A stretch of DNA of 64,000 bases from WLWS01 sp965243105 (GTDB taxonomy: Bacteria > Pseudomonadota > Gammaproteobacteria > Eutrophobiales > Eutrophobiaceae), in assembly GCA_965243105.1 (NCBI GenBank), contig CBDEUC010000003.1:62001-126000 (forward strand), in the 5' to 3' direction. This document shows positions 51,394 through 60,818 of this stretch, in pieces. Position 1 is the stretch's first letter. The number at the start of each line of letters is the position of its first letter. A program made the translations under genes and the position numbers. The notes below the pieces were generated by a model, which did no database searches, was not told where the DNA came from, and worked only from the letters and a program-made list of their open reading frames with translations.

Positions 51394-51873
51394 TTAGTTC
51401 GTTGCCCCGATCACTCCCTTGATAACATCAGCAATTTTTCCCGTCGCTTTTTCCACCAGTACCACAGCAGCATCCTCGACCACCTGTCGCTCATAGCCTT
51501 CAGGCGGAGGTGGTAGCTCTTTTTCCAGCTCAGCGGGCAGTGACTTCTTTGCCAGCCCCGGTGGGAGTGTTCCATTTTTCTGCAATTGCCTTTCCAGGCC
51601 CGGCGGTAAACTGTCCCGTTTTGCAAGGCCAGGAGGCATGCCTTTTTTCGATTTTTTACCCTTTTGCTTACTCGACTTGCCGCGACTTTCCCCGGTAGCG
51701 TCCTGTTCCCCGGCCGCATCTTTCTTGAAGTACCTGTCAATGACCTGCTTTTCAATTTCACTGAATACCACATCTGCCACTTTATCCATGGAGGCATCCA
51801 CAGTGTCAGCAAATGCAATTTGCCCGGCAGTTACCAGCAGCGCAATGAATGCGAATATTGTCGTTTTCAACAT
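51394..51873 (-). CDS. CigR-like exported protein with LPPGL repeats
   Basis: A 159-residue protein. A signal peptide (to about IAFA) is followed by a helical part, a basic Lys/Gly stretch, then three repeats of the form PPGLAK/PPGLER (about 80-115). A terminal domain has PPPPEGYERQVVEDAAVVLVEKATGKIADVIKGVI. This agrees with proteins annotated as anti-virulence regulator CigR family. In Salmonella CigR is an effector/anti-virulence factor, but the environmental role is unknown. It is probably periplasmic or inner-membrane-attached. Confidence 0.7.
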   Translation of the reverse strand: MLKTTIFAFIALLVTAGQIAFADTVDASMDKVADVVFSEIEKQVIDRYFKKDAAGEQDATGESRGKSSKQKGKKSKKGMPPGLAKRDSLPPGLERQLQKNGTLPPGLAKKSLPAELEKELPPPPEGYERQVVEDAAVVLVEKATGKIADVIKGVIGATN

Positions 51874-52092
51874 ATTGATTTCCCTTAGCGTTTCCTCATG
51901 TGCATGAGTTTTAAAAGTTACCTGGAAAACTATAGTACCTGTGCGGCTACCGGGCTATATCACAAATGAAAGATCCTGTGACGCACTCCTCATCCGTCAA
52001 ATTCTAATCCATCGAAAATACGTGTTATGCTTGCGTAACCTGGTTCCGCAGAGAACCATAACCATCGCTATTTATCCAAAGAGGGTACCCGG

Positions 52093-54120
52093 ATGAAAAA
52101 AATTCTACTGGGCCTGGCTGGCCTGTTTCTCCTTGTTGTTGTTGGCCTGGCTGTATATGTCAGCCAGATTGACGTCACCGAATACCAGGACCAGGCACTG
52201 GCAGAAGTGGAAAAAGTCACAGGTCGCAAGGTGAGCATTGACGGCGAACTGGACATTGCCATTTCCCTGACCCCGTCTATTGTCGTTGAAGGTATCAGGA
52301 TTGCCAACGCTGACTGGGCTTCTACACCAGACATGCTCAGCATTAAAAGATTAGAAATACAGGTCAGCCTGATGCCGCTTCTTGGCAATGAGATCGACAT
52401 CCAGAAATTTATCCTTGTTGAACCGGCACTGAACCTTGAAAAAAACAAGGACGGCAAGGGCAACTGGGAGCTTGGCGAGGCTTCTGCGAAGGAGGAAAGT
52501 AGCGACGCAGGAAGCATGGCCGCGGTGGACATAGGCAAGATGCTTGTCAGGGATTTGAAATTGTCCTACCTGGACGGGGCTACAGGCAAGAAAACAGACC
52601 TGGCGATTGATAACCTGGACCTGGAAACAACCAGCGACGGCAATCTTGATTTAAAATTGAAAGCCAGCCTTGATGGCAATGACATACTGGTCCAGGGCAC
52701 CATGGGCAGCCTTGAAAGCCTTTTTGAAAATGACAATTTTCCTGTCGACCTCGCTGTAGATGTTGGTGCTCTTGCCCTGACACTGAAAGGCTCAGTATCA
52801 AAACCCATGGAAGGCAAGGGACTCCAGCTTGCCATGACAGCTGATACCGAGATGCTGAGCAAATTGAACCCCCTGGCTGGTTCCGAGCTGCCCGAAGTCG
52901 GTCCCTTTTCACTCAAGGCAAATCTCAGTGATGAGAATAATGTCTATAACCTGGGCGACCTGGCATTGACCCTCGCTGACACGAGCTTATCCGGAAATCT
53001 TTCCGCGGACATCAGTGGTGATATACCTTCAGTGACGGCCAGGCTTAAGTCCCAGAGCATCAACCTTGTACCCTTCCAGCCGGAAGCACCGGAAGAAACA
53101 GAGAAAGTTGAACGTTACCTCTCCGATGAGCCTATACCCCTGGATGGTCTCAAGGCGGCGAACGCAGATATTTCCCTGGATGCAGCAGAAATACTCACTC
53201 GACAGGCAGTTATCCAGGACTTCAGTACAAGGATACTTCTCGATAACGGCAGGCTGAATATCAAGCCACTTAGCATGAACCTCGCCGGCGGTAAGATTAC
53301 CGGCAACCTTAAACTGGACGGTTCCACGGCTAAACCTTCGCTCGTTCTTAATCTCGATGGAAAGAAGGTTAATCTCGGCCAGTTAGAACAAATGAAAGAA
53401 ACCCTGAGTGGTGGTAGCACCGATATCACCCTGCGTCTTTCCGGCCAGGGTAATTCAAGCCAGGCCATTGCCGGCAGTGCCAATGGCAAGTTGCTGGTGC
53501 AGGTCGGCGAAGCACAAATTGCCCAGGAAGATAAGAAGAAGGGTTTTCTAAGTTCCATCGCTGAATTGCTTAACCCCTTTTCAAAGGAAGACAACGCTGC
53601 CCTGCAATGTGCTGTTATCAATTTCAACATCAAGGACGGCATTGCCACGGCGAACAAGGGTATTGGCGTGGAGACGAAACAGATCAGTGTCTCCGGTGCG
53701 GGTCAAATCAACCTGAAAAATGAGCAGCTGGCGCTGGGTTTTGAACCAAGCGCAAAGGGCGCCGTAGCAGGCACGCTCACCAACCTCGCTTCCGGTATGA
53801 AAGCCGAGGGCACCCTGGCAAATCCCAAGATCAAGATTAACCCGGCGGGTGTTGCCATGGGAGCGATCAAGTCCGTCGCTGGTATTGCAGGTGGTGCCGG
53901 TGACGTTATTGGTGGTCTTTTTGGTAAGAAGGATGACGGCGCCGAGGCGAAAGACACCGCGCCTTGCAATACCGCCCTGACCGGTAAACCCACCCTGGCC
54001 AAAACCAGTACCAGCAAGACGACGACAGAAAAGGCGACAACTGAAAAGTCAACGGTCGAAGCAACCACTGAAAAAGTGATGGAAGCGCCTAAAAAACTGC
54101 TAAAAGGCCTGTTTGAATAG
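52093..54120 (+). CDS. AsmA family protein
   Basis: A 675-residue protein. One N-terminal membrane helix (about 3-24) is followed by the AsmA N-terminal domain with VTGRKVSIDGELDIAISLTPSIVVEGIRIANADW, then repeated beta-strand segments forming the long groove now known to carry phospholipids between membranes. The C-terminal AsmA_2 part includes LKLDGSTAKPSLVLNLDGK and LANPKIKINPAG. The last 50 residues are a Thr/Lys-rich tail (repeated TTEK, STVE) not typical of the family. It is monocistronic between the CigR-like gene and convergent dinB. Confidence 0.9.
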   Translation: MKKILLGLAGLFLLVVVGLAVYVSQIDVTEYQDQALAEVEKVTGRKVSIDGELDIAISLTPSIVVEGIRIANADWASTPDMLSIKRLEIQVSLMPLLGNEIDIQKFILVEPALNLEKNKDGKGNWELGEASAKEESSDAGSMAAVDIGKMLVRDLKLSYLDGATGKKTDLAIDNLDLETTSDGNLDLKLKASLDGNDILVQGTMGSLESLFENDNFPVDLAVDVGALALTLKGSVSKPMEGKGLQLAMTADTEMLSKLNPLAGSELPEVGPFSLKANLSDENNVYNLGDLALTLADTSLSGNLSADISGDIPSVTARLKSQSINLVPFQPEAPEETEKVERYLSDEPIPLDGLKAANADISLDAAEILTRQAVIQDFSTRILLDNGRLNIKPLSMNLAGGKITGNLKLDGSTAKPSLVLNLDGKKVNLGQLEQMKETLSGGSTDITLRLSGQGNSSQAIAGSANGKLLVQVGEAQIAQEDKKKGFLSSIAELLNPFSKEDNAALQCAVINFNIKDGIATANKGIGVETKQISVSGAGQINLKNEQLALGFEPSAKGAVAGTLTNLASGMKAEGTLANPKIKINPAGVAMGAIKSVAGIAGGAGDVIGGLFGKKDDGAEAKDTAPCNTALTGKPTLAKTSTSKTTTEKATTEKSTVEATTEKVMEAPKKLLKGLFE

Positions 54121-54145
54121 CAACCTTTACAGAGAAACTCTTTTA

Positions 54146-55219
54146 TTAAATCAGGCTGATCTGGGATTGTTCCGGATCGGCCTCTCCAGGAGCAAAATTT
54201 GAGGCTGTTACACCGAGAAGCCTGACCGGCTTATCGCCGGCCTCGGTTTTATCCAGCAGCAGCGGCAAATGTTTTATCATGCTGGCGGCATCATCGAAAT
54301 AATCTTCCATCGTGTGGCTACGGGTGACCTGTGTGAAATCCGCATACTTGACTTTCAAGGTCAGTGTCTTTGCATGGAGTTTTCTTTTTTGTACTGACTC
54401 TGCCACCTTCCCTGACAGGTCCGAGAGTATTTTTAACATCTCGCTCTTGTCTGCAATATCCTCTTCAAAAGTCGTTTCCGTACCGAGGGATTTGCGTTCC
54501 CTGCTGGTGTTCACCTCGCGTTCATCAATTCCCCGGGCGATATTGAAGTAATAATTTCCAACTTTTCCAAAGTGTGCCCTGAGTTCTTCCCTTGACCATT
54601 TTTTTAGATCAACACCGTTATGTACCCCGAGCGACTTCATTTTTGACTCGGTTGCCTTGCCAATACCGTAAAACTTTCCAATCGGCAGGGTTTCGACAAA
54701 ACGCTCTCCCTGTTCCGGTCGAATCACGTAGAGACCGTCAGGTTTATCCATGTCTGATGCAATCTTTGCGAGGAACTTGTTATAGGAAACACCCGCCGAT
54801 GCAGTGAGCTGCGTCTTCTCTTTTATCCTGCTTTTTATTTCCCGCGCGATAAGGGTTGCCGAGCCCTGGTGAAGCTTGCTATCGCTGACATCGAGGTAGG
54901 CCTCGTCAAGGGAGAGTGGTTCAATTCGCTCCGTGTACTCGCGAAAAATTTCACCAATTTCGGCGGAAATCCGGCGATACACATCAAAGCGGTGCTTCTG
55001 AAAAATTGCCTCGGGACACAACCTGTAGGCCGTGGACGATGGCATGGCCGAGTGAATACCGAACCTGCGTGCTTCGTAACTACATGCCGCAACCACGCCA
55101 CGCTTGTCCGGTGCGCCTCCGACGATGACCGGTTTGCCCCTTAATTCGGGGAAATCCCGTTGCTCGACTGAGGCATAAAATGCATCCATATCTATATGAA
55201 TGATCTTACGATTTTCCAC
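54146..55219 (-). CDS. dinB: DNA polymerase IV (DinB, Y family)
   Basis: A 357-residue translesion polymerase. The N terminus RKIIHIDMDAFYASVEQRD carries the first catalytic Asp. YSLDEAYLDVS (here SLDEAYLDV) gives the second acidic pair. The helix-hairpin-helix LPIGKFYGIGKATESKMKSLG and the little-finger domain are complete. It ends EQSQISLI rather than a canonical QLxLF beta-clamp motif; QISLI could serve as a weak one. No LexA box of the CTGT-N8-ACAG form is visible in the 134 bases upstream. Confidence 0.95.
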   Translation of the reverse strand: MENRKIIHIDMDAFYASVEQRDFPELRGKPVIVGGAPDKRGVVAACSYEARRFGIHSAMPSSTAYRLCPEAIFQKHRFDVYRRISAEIGEIFREYTERIEPLSLDEAYLDVSDSKLHQGSATLIAREIKSRIKEKTQLTASAGVSYNKFLAKIASDMDKPDGLYVIRPEQGERFVETLPIGKFYGIGKATESKMKSLGVHNGVDLKKWSREELRAHFGKVGNYYFNIARGIDEREVNTSRERKSLGTETTFEEDIADKSEMLKILSDLSGKVAESVQKRKLHAKTLTLKVKYADFTQVTRSHTMEDYFDDAASMIKHLPLLLDKTEAGDKPVRLLGVTASNFAPGEADPEQSQISLI

Positions 55220-55353
55220 AATATATAGTAGGCTTCGGGGAATTTTTACACTACAATTTGTGGAATACTAGCAACTTATGCGGAATTGCTGTAGCGCTGA
55301 TGCTGAGTTTGCCATGACGAGTTTCATTTTGGGTCGCTTAAAGGGGATATTCA

Positions 55354-58300
55354 ATGGCGATAAACAGAGCAATTTTTCTTTTGATCCCGGGATTGGTGCT
55401 TATGAGCAACCCGATCCTGGCGGATATAAACAGTGCCAACGCGGCACTCGCGCGCGGAGACTACCAGGCAGCAAGCGAAGAATTCCGGCGTCTTGCAGAA
55501 AACGGTGACGCAAAGGCGCAGGCCCACCTGGGCTACATGTATTACGTTGGTGAAGGCGTACCACAGGACTACACTGAAGCCGTAAAGTGGTATCGCAAGG
55601 CAGCAGTGCAGGGAAACCGCGATGCACAGTACAACCTCGCTGTTGCCAATGCGTTTGGTGAAGGCACCAAGCAAAACTACAAGGAAGCCGCCACCTGGTA
55701 TCGCCGGGCTGCCGAGCAGGGCCATGTCACTGCCCAGTACAGCCTTGCCATTTCCTACTCCTATGGTGAGGGTGTCAAGCAGGATAGCGAGGAAGCCGTA
55801 AAATGGTTTCAAAAATCTGCTGAGCAGGGCTATGCCAGGGCACAGGTGCAGCTGGCAACCCGCTATCACACCGGGGACGGTGTTGCGCTGAATTACGCAG
55901 AAGCCGTGAAGTGGTATCGCAAGGCGGCAGACAAGGGCAATGCCGCGGCACAGTATAACCTGGGCTCCATGTATCGCTCCGGCAAAGGTCTGCCCCAGGA
56001 TTACAACCAGGCGGTGCGCTGGTATCGAATGGCAGCGGACCAGGGATACGCTGCCGCCACCAACGAGCTTTCAAGCCTTGAGCGGGCAATCGCCGGTGCT
56101 CAAAGAAACAATTCTCGTCCACAGTTACAGCCCTCGACCCAGGAACCCGTCACAGCCAGTGCGCCGGCGCAGGAAGCAAAACCTCTGGTGAGCGTGGAAA
56201 AATCTGATCTGCTGACGCTGGAAGACGAAGATGAAAGCGTCGAGGTACTTGATGAAACAAGCATGGTTGCCGACAGCAGTGCCGCCATGGCTGAAGAACC
56301 CTTAGAAGAAGATTACAGCGAAGCTGTCGAAGAGAGCGCTGAAGCCGAGAAGAAACCTGGCAAGATCAAGGGCTTTTTCAAGAAGTTCTTTGGCAAGAAA
56401 GACCGGGCTGATACTGCCGAAGTTGTTGAAGAGAGCATGCAGGAGGATGCCGCCGTCGCCATGGTGGACGAGGAAATTTCCTCGGCAGATACCGCCATCG
56501 ATGCTGAAGCGGGTGTCAGCGATACGGCCATGGTCGAAGAAGTGCCTGTTGAAGATGTGCCTGTTGAAGACTACTCCGCAAGCGCCGAGGAAACTGCTGC
56601 AGACGTCATGGTAGAAAGTGAAGAAGTTGCGGGTGCGGAACCGGAAAAGAAAAAGTCCCGCTTTGGCTTTTTCAAGAAACTCTTTGGCAAGAAGGACAAG
56701 CAGGAAGTTGAAGAGGTCATGGTTGAAGACCACAGCATGGATGACAGCACCGTTGAAGCTACCGAGGAGGAAATGCCCGAGGCTGTCGCGACAGCCTATG
56801 CGCTCGAGGAAGAAGCTGCCGAAGCCCCTGCGGAGCTGGATGCGCCAGCCCAGGTGGAAGAAGTGGCCATGGCTGAGCCTGTCGATGAAATGCCCGGCAT
56901 GGCAGAAGAAGAAATGGAAACCGTCGAGGACATGGCGGAAGAGAGCATGGTTGAGGAAAAACCGAAAAAGAAGGGTTTTTTCAGCCGCCTTTTCGGGAAA
57001 AAGGACAAGGATGAGGACGAGGTAGTCGACGTCGAGGCTGAAATGGAGACAGCTGACACCATAGAAGAGGAAATGCAGTCAGACAGCGACATGATTGCCC
57101 TGGTCAGCGATGATACTGAAAGTGTTCCCGTCATGGAGGAAAGCATTGAGGAAAGTGCTGAAGAAACCATGGCAATGGAAGAAGAATTGGTTGAAGAGGA
57201 AAAACCGAAGAAGAAGGGTTTTTTCAAGCGCCTGTTCGGCAAGAAGGACAAGGATGAAAGCGCCGTTGAGGAAATGCAGGACGAGGCTGATGTCGAAGAA
57301 ATGGCAGTTGCCGTCGAGGAAGAACGTGTAGAAGAATCCTACAGTGGTCCCGAATTTTCTGCCGAAACAAGCGCGCTGCAGGCAGCGCAGGATTTACTCG
57401 ACAATGGCGATTACGACGGTGCCTACAGCGCCTTTTATGACATGGCCAATGCCGGCGATGCGCTGGCGCAGTACCAGCTGGGCCTGTTGTACTACCAGGG
57501 TCTTGGTGTCGCGCAAAATTATAACGAGGCATCACACTGGTACCGGCAATCCGGGCTACAGGGTAATGCAGATGCCCAGTACAGTCTCGGCAACATGTAC
57601 CTGATGGGCGAAGGTGTCAGCCAGGACGATTCCGAGGCCATCAAGTGGTATGAAAAAGCGGCGGACAAGGGGCACGTCGCGGCGAAGCACAATGTCAGTA
57701 ACCTGAGACGCGTAACCGACGACAAGTCAGCCTCTGCTGCAGAGATCGAGGCGGCCATGGAAAAAGAACAGGTGGAACTGGTCGACACGGAAACCGGCGA
57801 AATCATCGAGGAAGAGAAACCAAAGAAAGGTTTCTTCAAGCGCCTGTTTGGCAAGGATGACGAGGAAGAGCAGGCCGAAGAAGTCGTGGCTGAAGCCCAG
57901 GGCCCCTTGCCGGACATTCAGCCGGGAGAGGATGCCGTAGAAGCCGTGGAGGAAGCAGAAGAGCCAAAGAAAAAGAAAGGTTTTTTTGGTCGCCTGTTTG
58001 GCAAGGATGATGAAGAGCAGGAAGAAGAAGTGGCTGAAGCGCAGGGCCCCTTGCCGGAAATTCAGCCAGGAGAGGAAGCCGTAGAAAGTGTAGCGGAAAC
58101 GACGGTTGCGATTCCTTCCGAGCCCGACCAGACTTTTGAGGAGGCCATCCGGGCAGTGGAGCTTTATGAAAAGGGCCTGGCCTATTCATTTGGTGACGGT
58201 GTTGCACAGGACGATCGCATGGCATTTGAATCTTTCCTGCGTTCAGCAGAGCTTGGTCACCCACCGGCGCAGTACAAGACCGGTGTGGCCTACGCCTATG

Positions 58301-58572
58301 GCGAAGGTGTGGACAAAAACCCCCAGGAAGCTGTGCGCTGGTATCAGAAGGCTGCGGAAAAAGGTTACGCCCTGGCGCAACGTAACCTGGGCGTCATGTA
58401 CCTGAATGGCGACGGCGTGGAACAAAACAAGGCGCTTGCCTTTGCCTGGCAGAGTATTCTTGCCGAAAGTGGCAATGTTATGGACGTACGCCGTCGTGAC
58501 AGCCTGCAGGCCCAGCTCACAGAGGCGGAACTGGCCGAGGCGATGGCCATCAAGGACAGCCTGAGAAACTAG
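55354..58572 (+). CDS. Large exported Sel1-repeat protein with acidic spacers and GFFKRLFGKKD modules
   Basis: A 1072-residue protein. The signal peptide (to about NPILA) is followed by six Sel1 repeats (about 30-245) and a very acidic, low-complexity middle (about 260-670, Glu/Ala/Val-rich). A second Sel1 block follows (about 672-795), then a second acidic part (about 800-925) and a last Sel1 block (about 930-1050). Six copies of a basic aromatic module, consensus K-P-K-K-K-G-F-F-K-R-L-F-G-K-K-D, punctuate the acidic parts, beginning at residues 340, 438, 541, 622, 826 and 876. I know no described family with this layout. It precedes mlaFED by 98 bases on the same strand, so a link to the envelope is possible. 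Confidence 0.85.
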   Translation: MAINRAIFLLIPGLVLMSNPILADINSANAALARGDYQAASEEFRRLAENGDAKAQAHLGYMYYVGEGVPQDYTEAVKWYRKAAVQGNRDAQYNLAVANAFGEGTKQNYKEAATWYRRAAEQGHVTAQYSLAISYSYGEGVKQDSEEAVKWFQKSAEQGYARAQVQLATRYHTGDGVALNYAEAVKWYRKAADKGNAAAQYNLGSMYRSGKGLPQDYNQAVRWYRMAADQGYAAATNELSSLERAIAGAQRNNSRPQLQPSTQEPVTASAPAQEAKPLVSVEKSDLLTLEDEDESVEVLDETSMVADSSAAMAEEPLEEDYSEAVEESAEAEKKPGKIKGFFKKFFGKKDRADTAEVVEESMQEDAAVAMVDEEISSADTAIDAEAGVSDTAMVEEVPVEDVPVEDYSASAEETAADVMVESEEVAGAEPEKKKSRFGFFKKLFGKKDKQEVEEVMVEDHSMDDSTVEATEEEMPEAVATAYALEEEAAEAPAELDAPAQVEEVAMAEPVDEMPGMAEEEMETVEDMAEESMVEEKPKKKGFFSRLFGKKDKDEDEVVDVEAEMETADTIEEEMQSDSDMIALVSDDTESVPVMEESIEESAEETMAMEEELVEEEKPKKKGFFKRLFGKKDKDESAVEEMQDEADVEEMAVAVEEERVEESYSGPEFSAETSALQAAQDLLDNGDYDGAYSAFYDMANAGDALAQYQLGLLYYQGLGVAQNYNEASHWYRQSGLQGNADAQYSLGNMYLMGEGVSQDDSEAIKWYEKAADKGHVAAKHNVSNLRRVTDDKSASAAEIEAAMEKEQVELVDTETGEIIEEEKPKKGFFKRLFGKDDEEEQAEEVVAEAQGPLPDIQPGEDAVEAVEEAEEPKKKKGFFGRLFGKDDEEQEEEVAEAQGPLPEIQPGEEAVESVAETTVAIPSEPDQTFEEAIRAVELYEKGLAYSFGDGVAQDDRMAFESFLRSAELGHPPAQYKTGVAYAYGEGVDKNPQEAVRWYQKAAEKGYALAQRNLGVMYLNGDGVEQNKALAFAWQSILAESGNVMDVRRRDSLQAQLTEAELAEAMAIKDSLRN

Positions 58573-58670
58573 ACATTACCAAGCAGGGCTGGATCCCGGT
58601 CCTGCCCTGCTCCCTTCTTCTCAGCCCTGCGGGATTTTGTATATTCCCGTATGCACCTTATACTGGCAGC

Positions 58671-59486
58671 GTGAGCACGGATACTGATAATTCCCACGTC
58701 GTCAAGATTGAAAACATGACCAGCCATTACGGTTCGGTCAAGTGCCTTGATAATATCAACCTCACCATCAACCAGCGGGAAATCATGGTGGTGATGGGAC
58801 ACAGTGGATCCGGCAAGAGTACACTGTTTCGCCATATACTCGGTTTGAAAGCACCCACATCCGGTTCTATCCAGGTGCTCGGAAAAGAGCTCACGGGTCT
58901 TAACAAGGAAGGTCTCTATGAACTACGTAAGCATATCGGCGTAGCTTTTCAAAACGGCGCACTCTTCAGTTCTCTCAATGTGCTGGAGAACGTGGAACTT
59001 CCACTGCGGGAACACACAGAACTGGATGAAAACACCATTCGCATCATGACCCGCATGAAACTGGAACAGATGAACCTGGCGGAATTCGAGGAATTGATGC
59101 CCTCTGAGCTATCCGGAGGCATGCTCAAGCGCGCCGGACTGGCCCGAGCAGTGGTTATGGATCCCAAGCTGTTGTTCTTTGACGAACCGTCCGCCGGGCT
59201 GGACCCGATTACCTCGGCAGAACTGGATCAGCTGATACTGCAGTTGCGTGATGCCCTGAACATGACCATTGTCATCGTGACTCACGAACTGGAAAGCGCC
59301 TTTCACGTGGCCGACCGGATCACTGTCATGGACCGCGGCAAGCAGATCATGACGGGAACCAAGGACGAAATCAGGGCCAGTACTGATCCCCGCATCGCCA
59401 ACATGCTGGCACGCAAGGCGCGCGACGAGGAGATTGATGGTGATGCCTACCTTGAGCGCCTTATTGAAAGCCAGAGGGTGAAATAA
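58671..59486 (+). CDS. mlaF: Phospholipid ABC transporter ATPase MlaF
   Basis: A 271-residue ATPase of the MlaFEDB complex, which moves phospholipids between the inner membrane and the periplasmic carrier MlaC to keep outer-membrane lipid asymmetry. Walker A is GHSGSGKST, signature LSGGMLKRAGLARA (the MlaF-type LSGGM), Walker B LLFFDEPSAGLDP, and H-loop VTHELES. The start is GTG at 58671. It overlaps mlaE by one base (TAATG). Confidence 0.95.
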   Translation: MSTDTDNSHVVKIENMTSHYGSVKCLDNINLTINQREIMVVMGHSGSGKSTLFRHILGLKAPTSGSIQVLGKELTGLNKEGLYELRKHIGVAFQNGALFSSLNVLENVELPLREHTELDENTIRIMTRMKLEQMNLAEFEELMPSELSGGMLKRAGLARAVVMDPKLLFFDEPSAGLDPITSAELDQLILQLRDALNMTIVIVTHELESAFHVADRITVMDRGKQIMTGTKDEIRASTDPRIANMLARKARDEEIDGDAYLERLIESQRVK

Positions 59487-60274
59487 TGACTTACACGCCC
59501 TTTACCAGCATGGCCCTTCAGATGCTCGACTTTACCGAGCGTCTTGGACGAGCCGGCATTTTCCTCGCGGTGAGTTGCCTGCGTATAATCTCGCCTCCCT
59601 ACAAGATTTCACCTGTCATAAAACAAATACATTTTATCGGCGCACGCTCGCTGCTGCTTATCGTGGTTTCCGGTGTATTTATCGGCATGGTCGTGGCACT
59701 GCAGTTCTATGATGCACTGGTCCGCCTCGGCTCAGTCGCCATGCTTGGCGCTGCCGTGGGCCTGGTCCTCGTGCGTGAATTGGGACCCCTGCTGACCGCC
59801 CTGGTAATTATTGGTCGTGCAGGTTCATCCATCTGCGCCGAAATTGCCATTATGCGTAATGAAAACCAGATCGATGCGCTGGATTGCATGGCCATCGACC
59901 CCTATCGATATATCATCGTGCCCCGTTTTATTGCGGCCCTGTTTTGTATACCGGTGCTCTCCTGCGTGTTTATCGTCGTCGGAATATTTGGCGGCTACTT
60001 TGTGGGCTGCATACTGTTTGGTGTCAGTCCAGGTTCCTATTTCGGCGGCATGTTTGACGCCGTGTTATGGCGCGACATCCTGATGAGCATCATAAAGGCG
60101 CTGGCATTTGCCATGATTACAATATGGGTTGCCACAGTAAAAGGTTTTTTCCTTCACCTGGATAAATCTGCCTTTGGTTCCGAGGGGGTAAGTAAAGTCA
60201 CCACGCAGGCTGTCGTCGTATCATCCATTACCGTGTTTTTTGCTGATTACATCATCAGCTCCATAATACTGTGA
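59486..60274 (+). CDS. mlaE: Phospholipid transporter permease MlaE
   Basis: A 262-residue MlaE/YrbE permease with about five membrane helices. Family segments are FIGARSLLLIVVSGVFIGMVVALQ, LVRELGPLLTALVIIGRAGSSICAEIAIMR and QIDALDCMAIDPYRYIIVPRF. It is translationally coupled to mlaF and 10 bases before mlaD. Confidence 0.95.
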   Translation: MTYTPFTSMALQMLDFTERLGRAGIFLAVSCLRIISPPYKISPVIKQIHFIGARSLLLIVVSGVFIGMVVALQFYDALVRLGSVAMLGAAVGLVLVRELGPLLTALVIIGRAGSSICAEIAIMRNENQIDALDCMAIDPYRYIIVPRFIAALFCIPVLSCVFIVVGIFGGYFVGCILFGVSPGSYFGGMFDAVLWRDILMSIIKALAFAMITIWVATVKGFFLHLDKSAFGSEGVSKVTTQAVVVSSITVFFADYIISSIIL

Positions 60275-60284
60275 GATAAATATC

Positions 60285-60737
60285 ATGGCTGAGAAAGAAA
60301 CAAAAATTGAAATCGCCGTCGGCGTTTTTATGATCATCGGCATCGCAGCTATATTCTATATAGCCGTCAAGCTTGGAGATTTGCAGGTGCTGGGGCAGGA
60401 TAGTTACATCGTAAGCGCCCGCTTCACATCCTCATCCGGTCTCAGGACCGGGGCATTTGTCGAGGCGGCAGGGGTGCGTATTGGTGTCATCGACTCGATC
60501 ACCTTTGATCCCGAAGAATATCTATCCATCGTTAATATGGCCATAGACAAGAATGTCCCCATTCATGAAGATGCCGTGGCTTCAATTCGAACAGCAGGTA
60601 TCATCGGTGACAAGTTCATCAAGATTACACCCGGGGGCGGTGAATTCCTGCAGGATGGAGAAGAGATATTTGAAACGGAACCTTCTATCAACCTTGAAGA
60701 ACTGATCAGTAAATATATCTTTGAATCGGAAAAATAG
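60285..60737 (+). CDS. mlaD: MCE-domain protein MlaD
   Basis: A 150-residue membrane-anchored MCE protein. One helix (about 12-28) is followed by an MCE domain (about 38-115) with FTSSSGLRTGAFVEAAGVRIG and IRTAGIIGDKFIKITPGG. The C-terminal helix EELISKYIFESEK corresponds to the pore helix of E. coli MlaD, while the disordered tail of the longer E. coli protein (183 residues) is lacking. It forms the hexameric ring of the transporter. It is last of the mlaFED transcript, with the terminator at 60753. Confidence 0.95.
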   Translation: MAEKETKIEIAVGVFMIIGIAAIFYIAVKLGDLQVLGQDSYIVSARFTSSSGLRTGAFVEAAGVRIGVIDSITFDPEEYLSIVNMAIDKNVPIHEDAVASIRTAGIIGDKFIKITPGGGEFLQDGEEIFETEPSINLEELISKYIFESEK

Positions 60738-60752
60738 ATTTTTCCAATACGC

Positions 60753-60782
60753 AAAAAAAAGCCGCTCATCAAGCGGCTTTTT
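60753..60782. terminator. Bidirectional terminator between mlaD and mlaC
   Basis: The stem GCCGCT/AGCGGC with loop CATCA is flanked by eight A and five T. It lies between the stops of convergent mlaD and mlaC. Confidence 0.92.
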
Positions 60783-60818
60783 CAATTAGTGGCCGAATAA
60801 ATTCGGTCCTACAATAAT

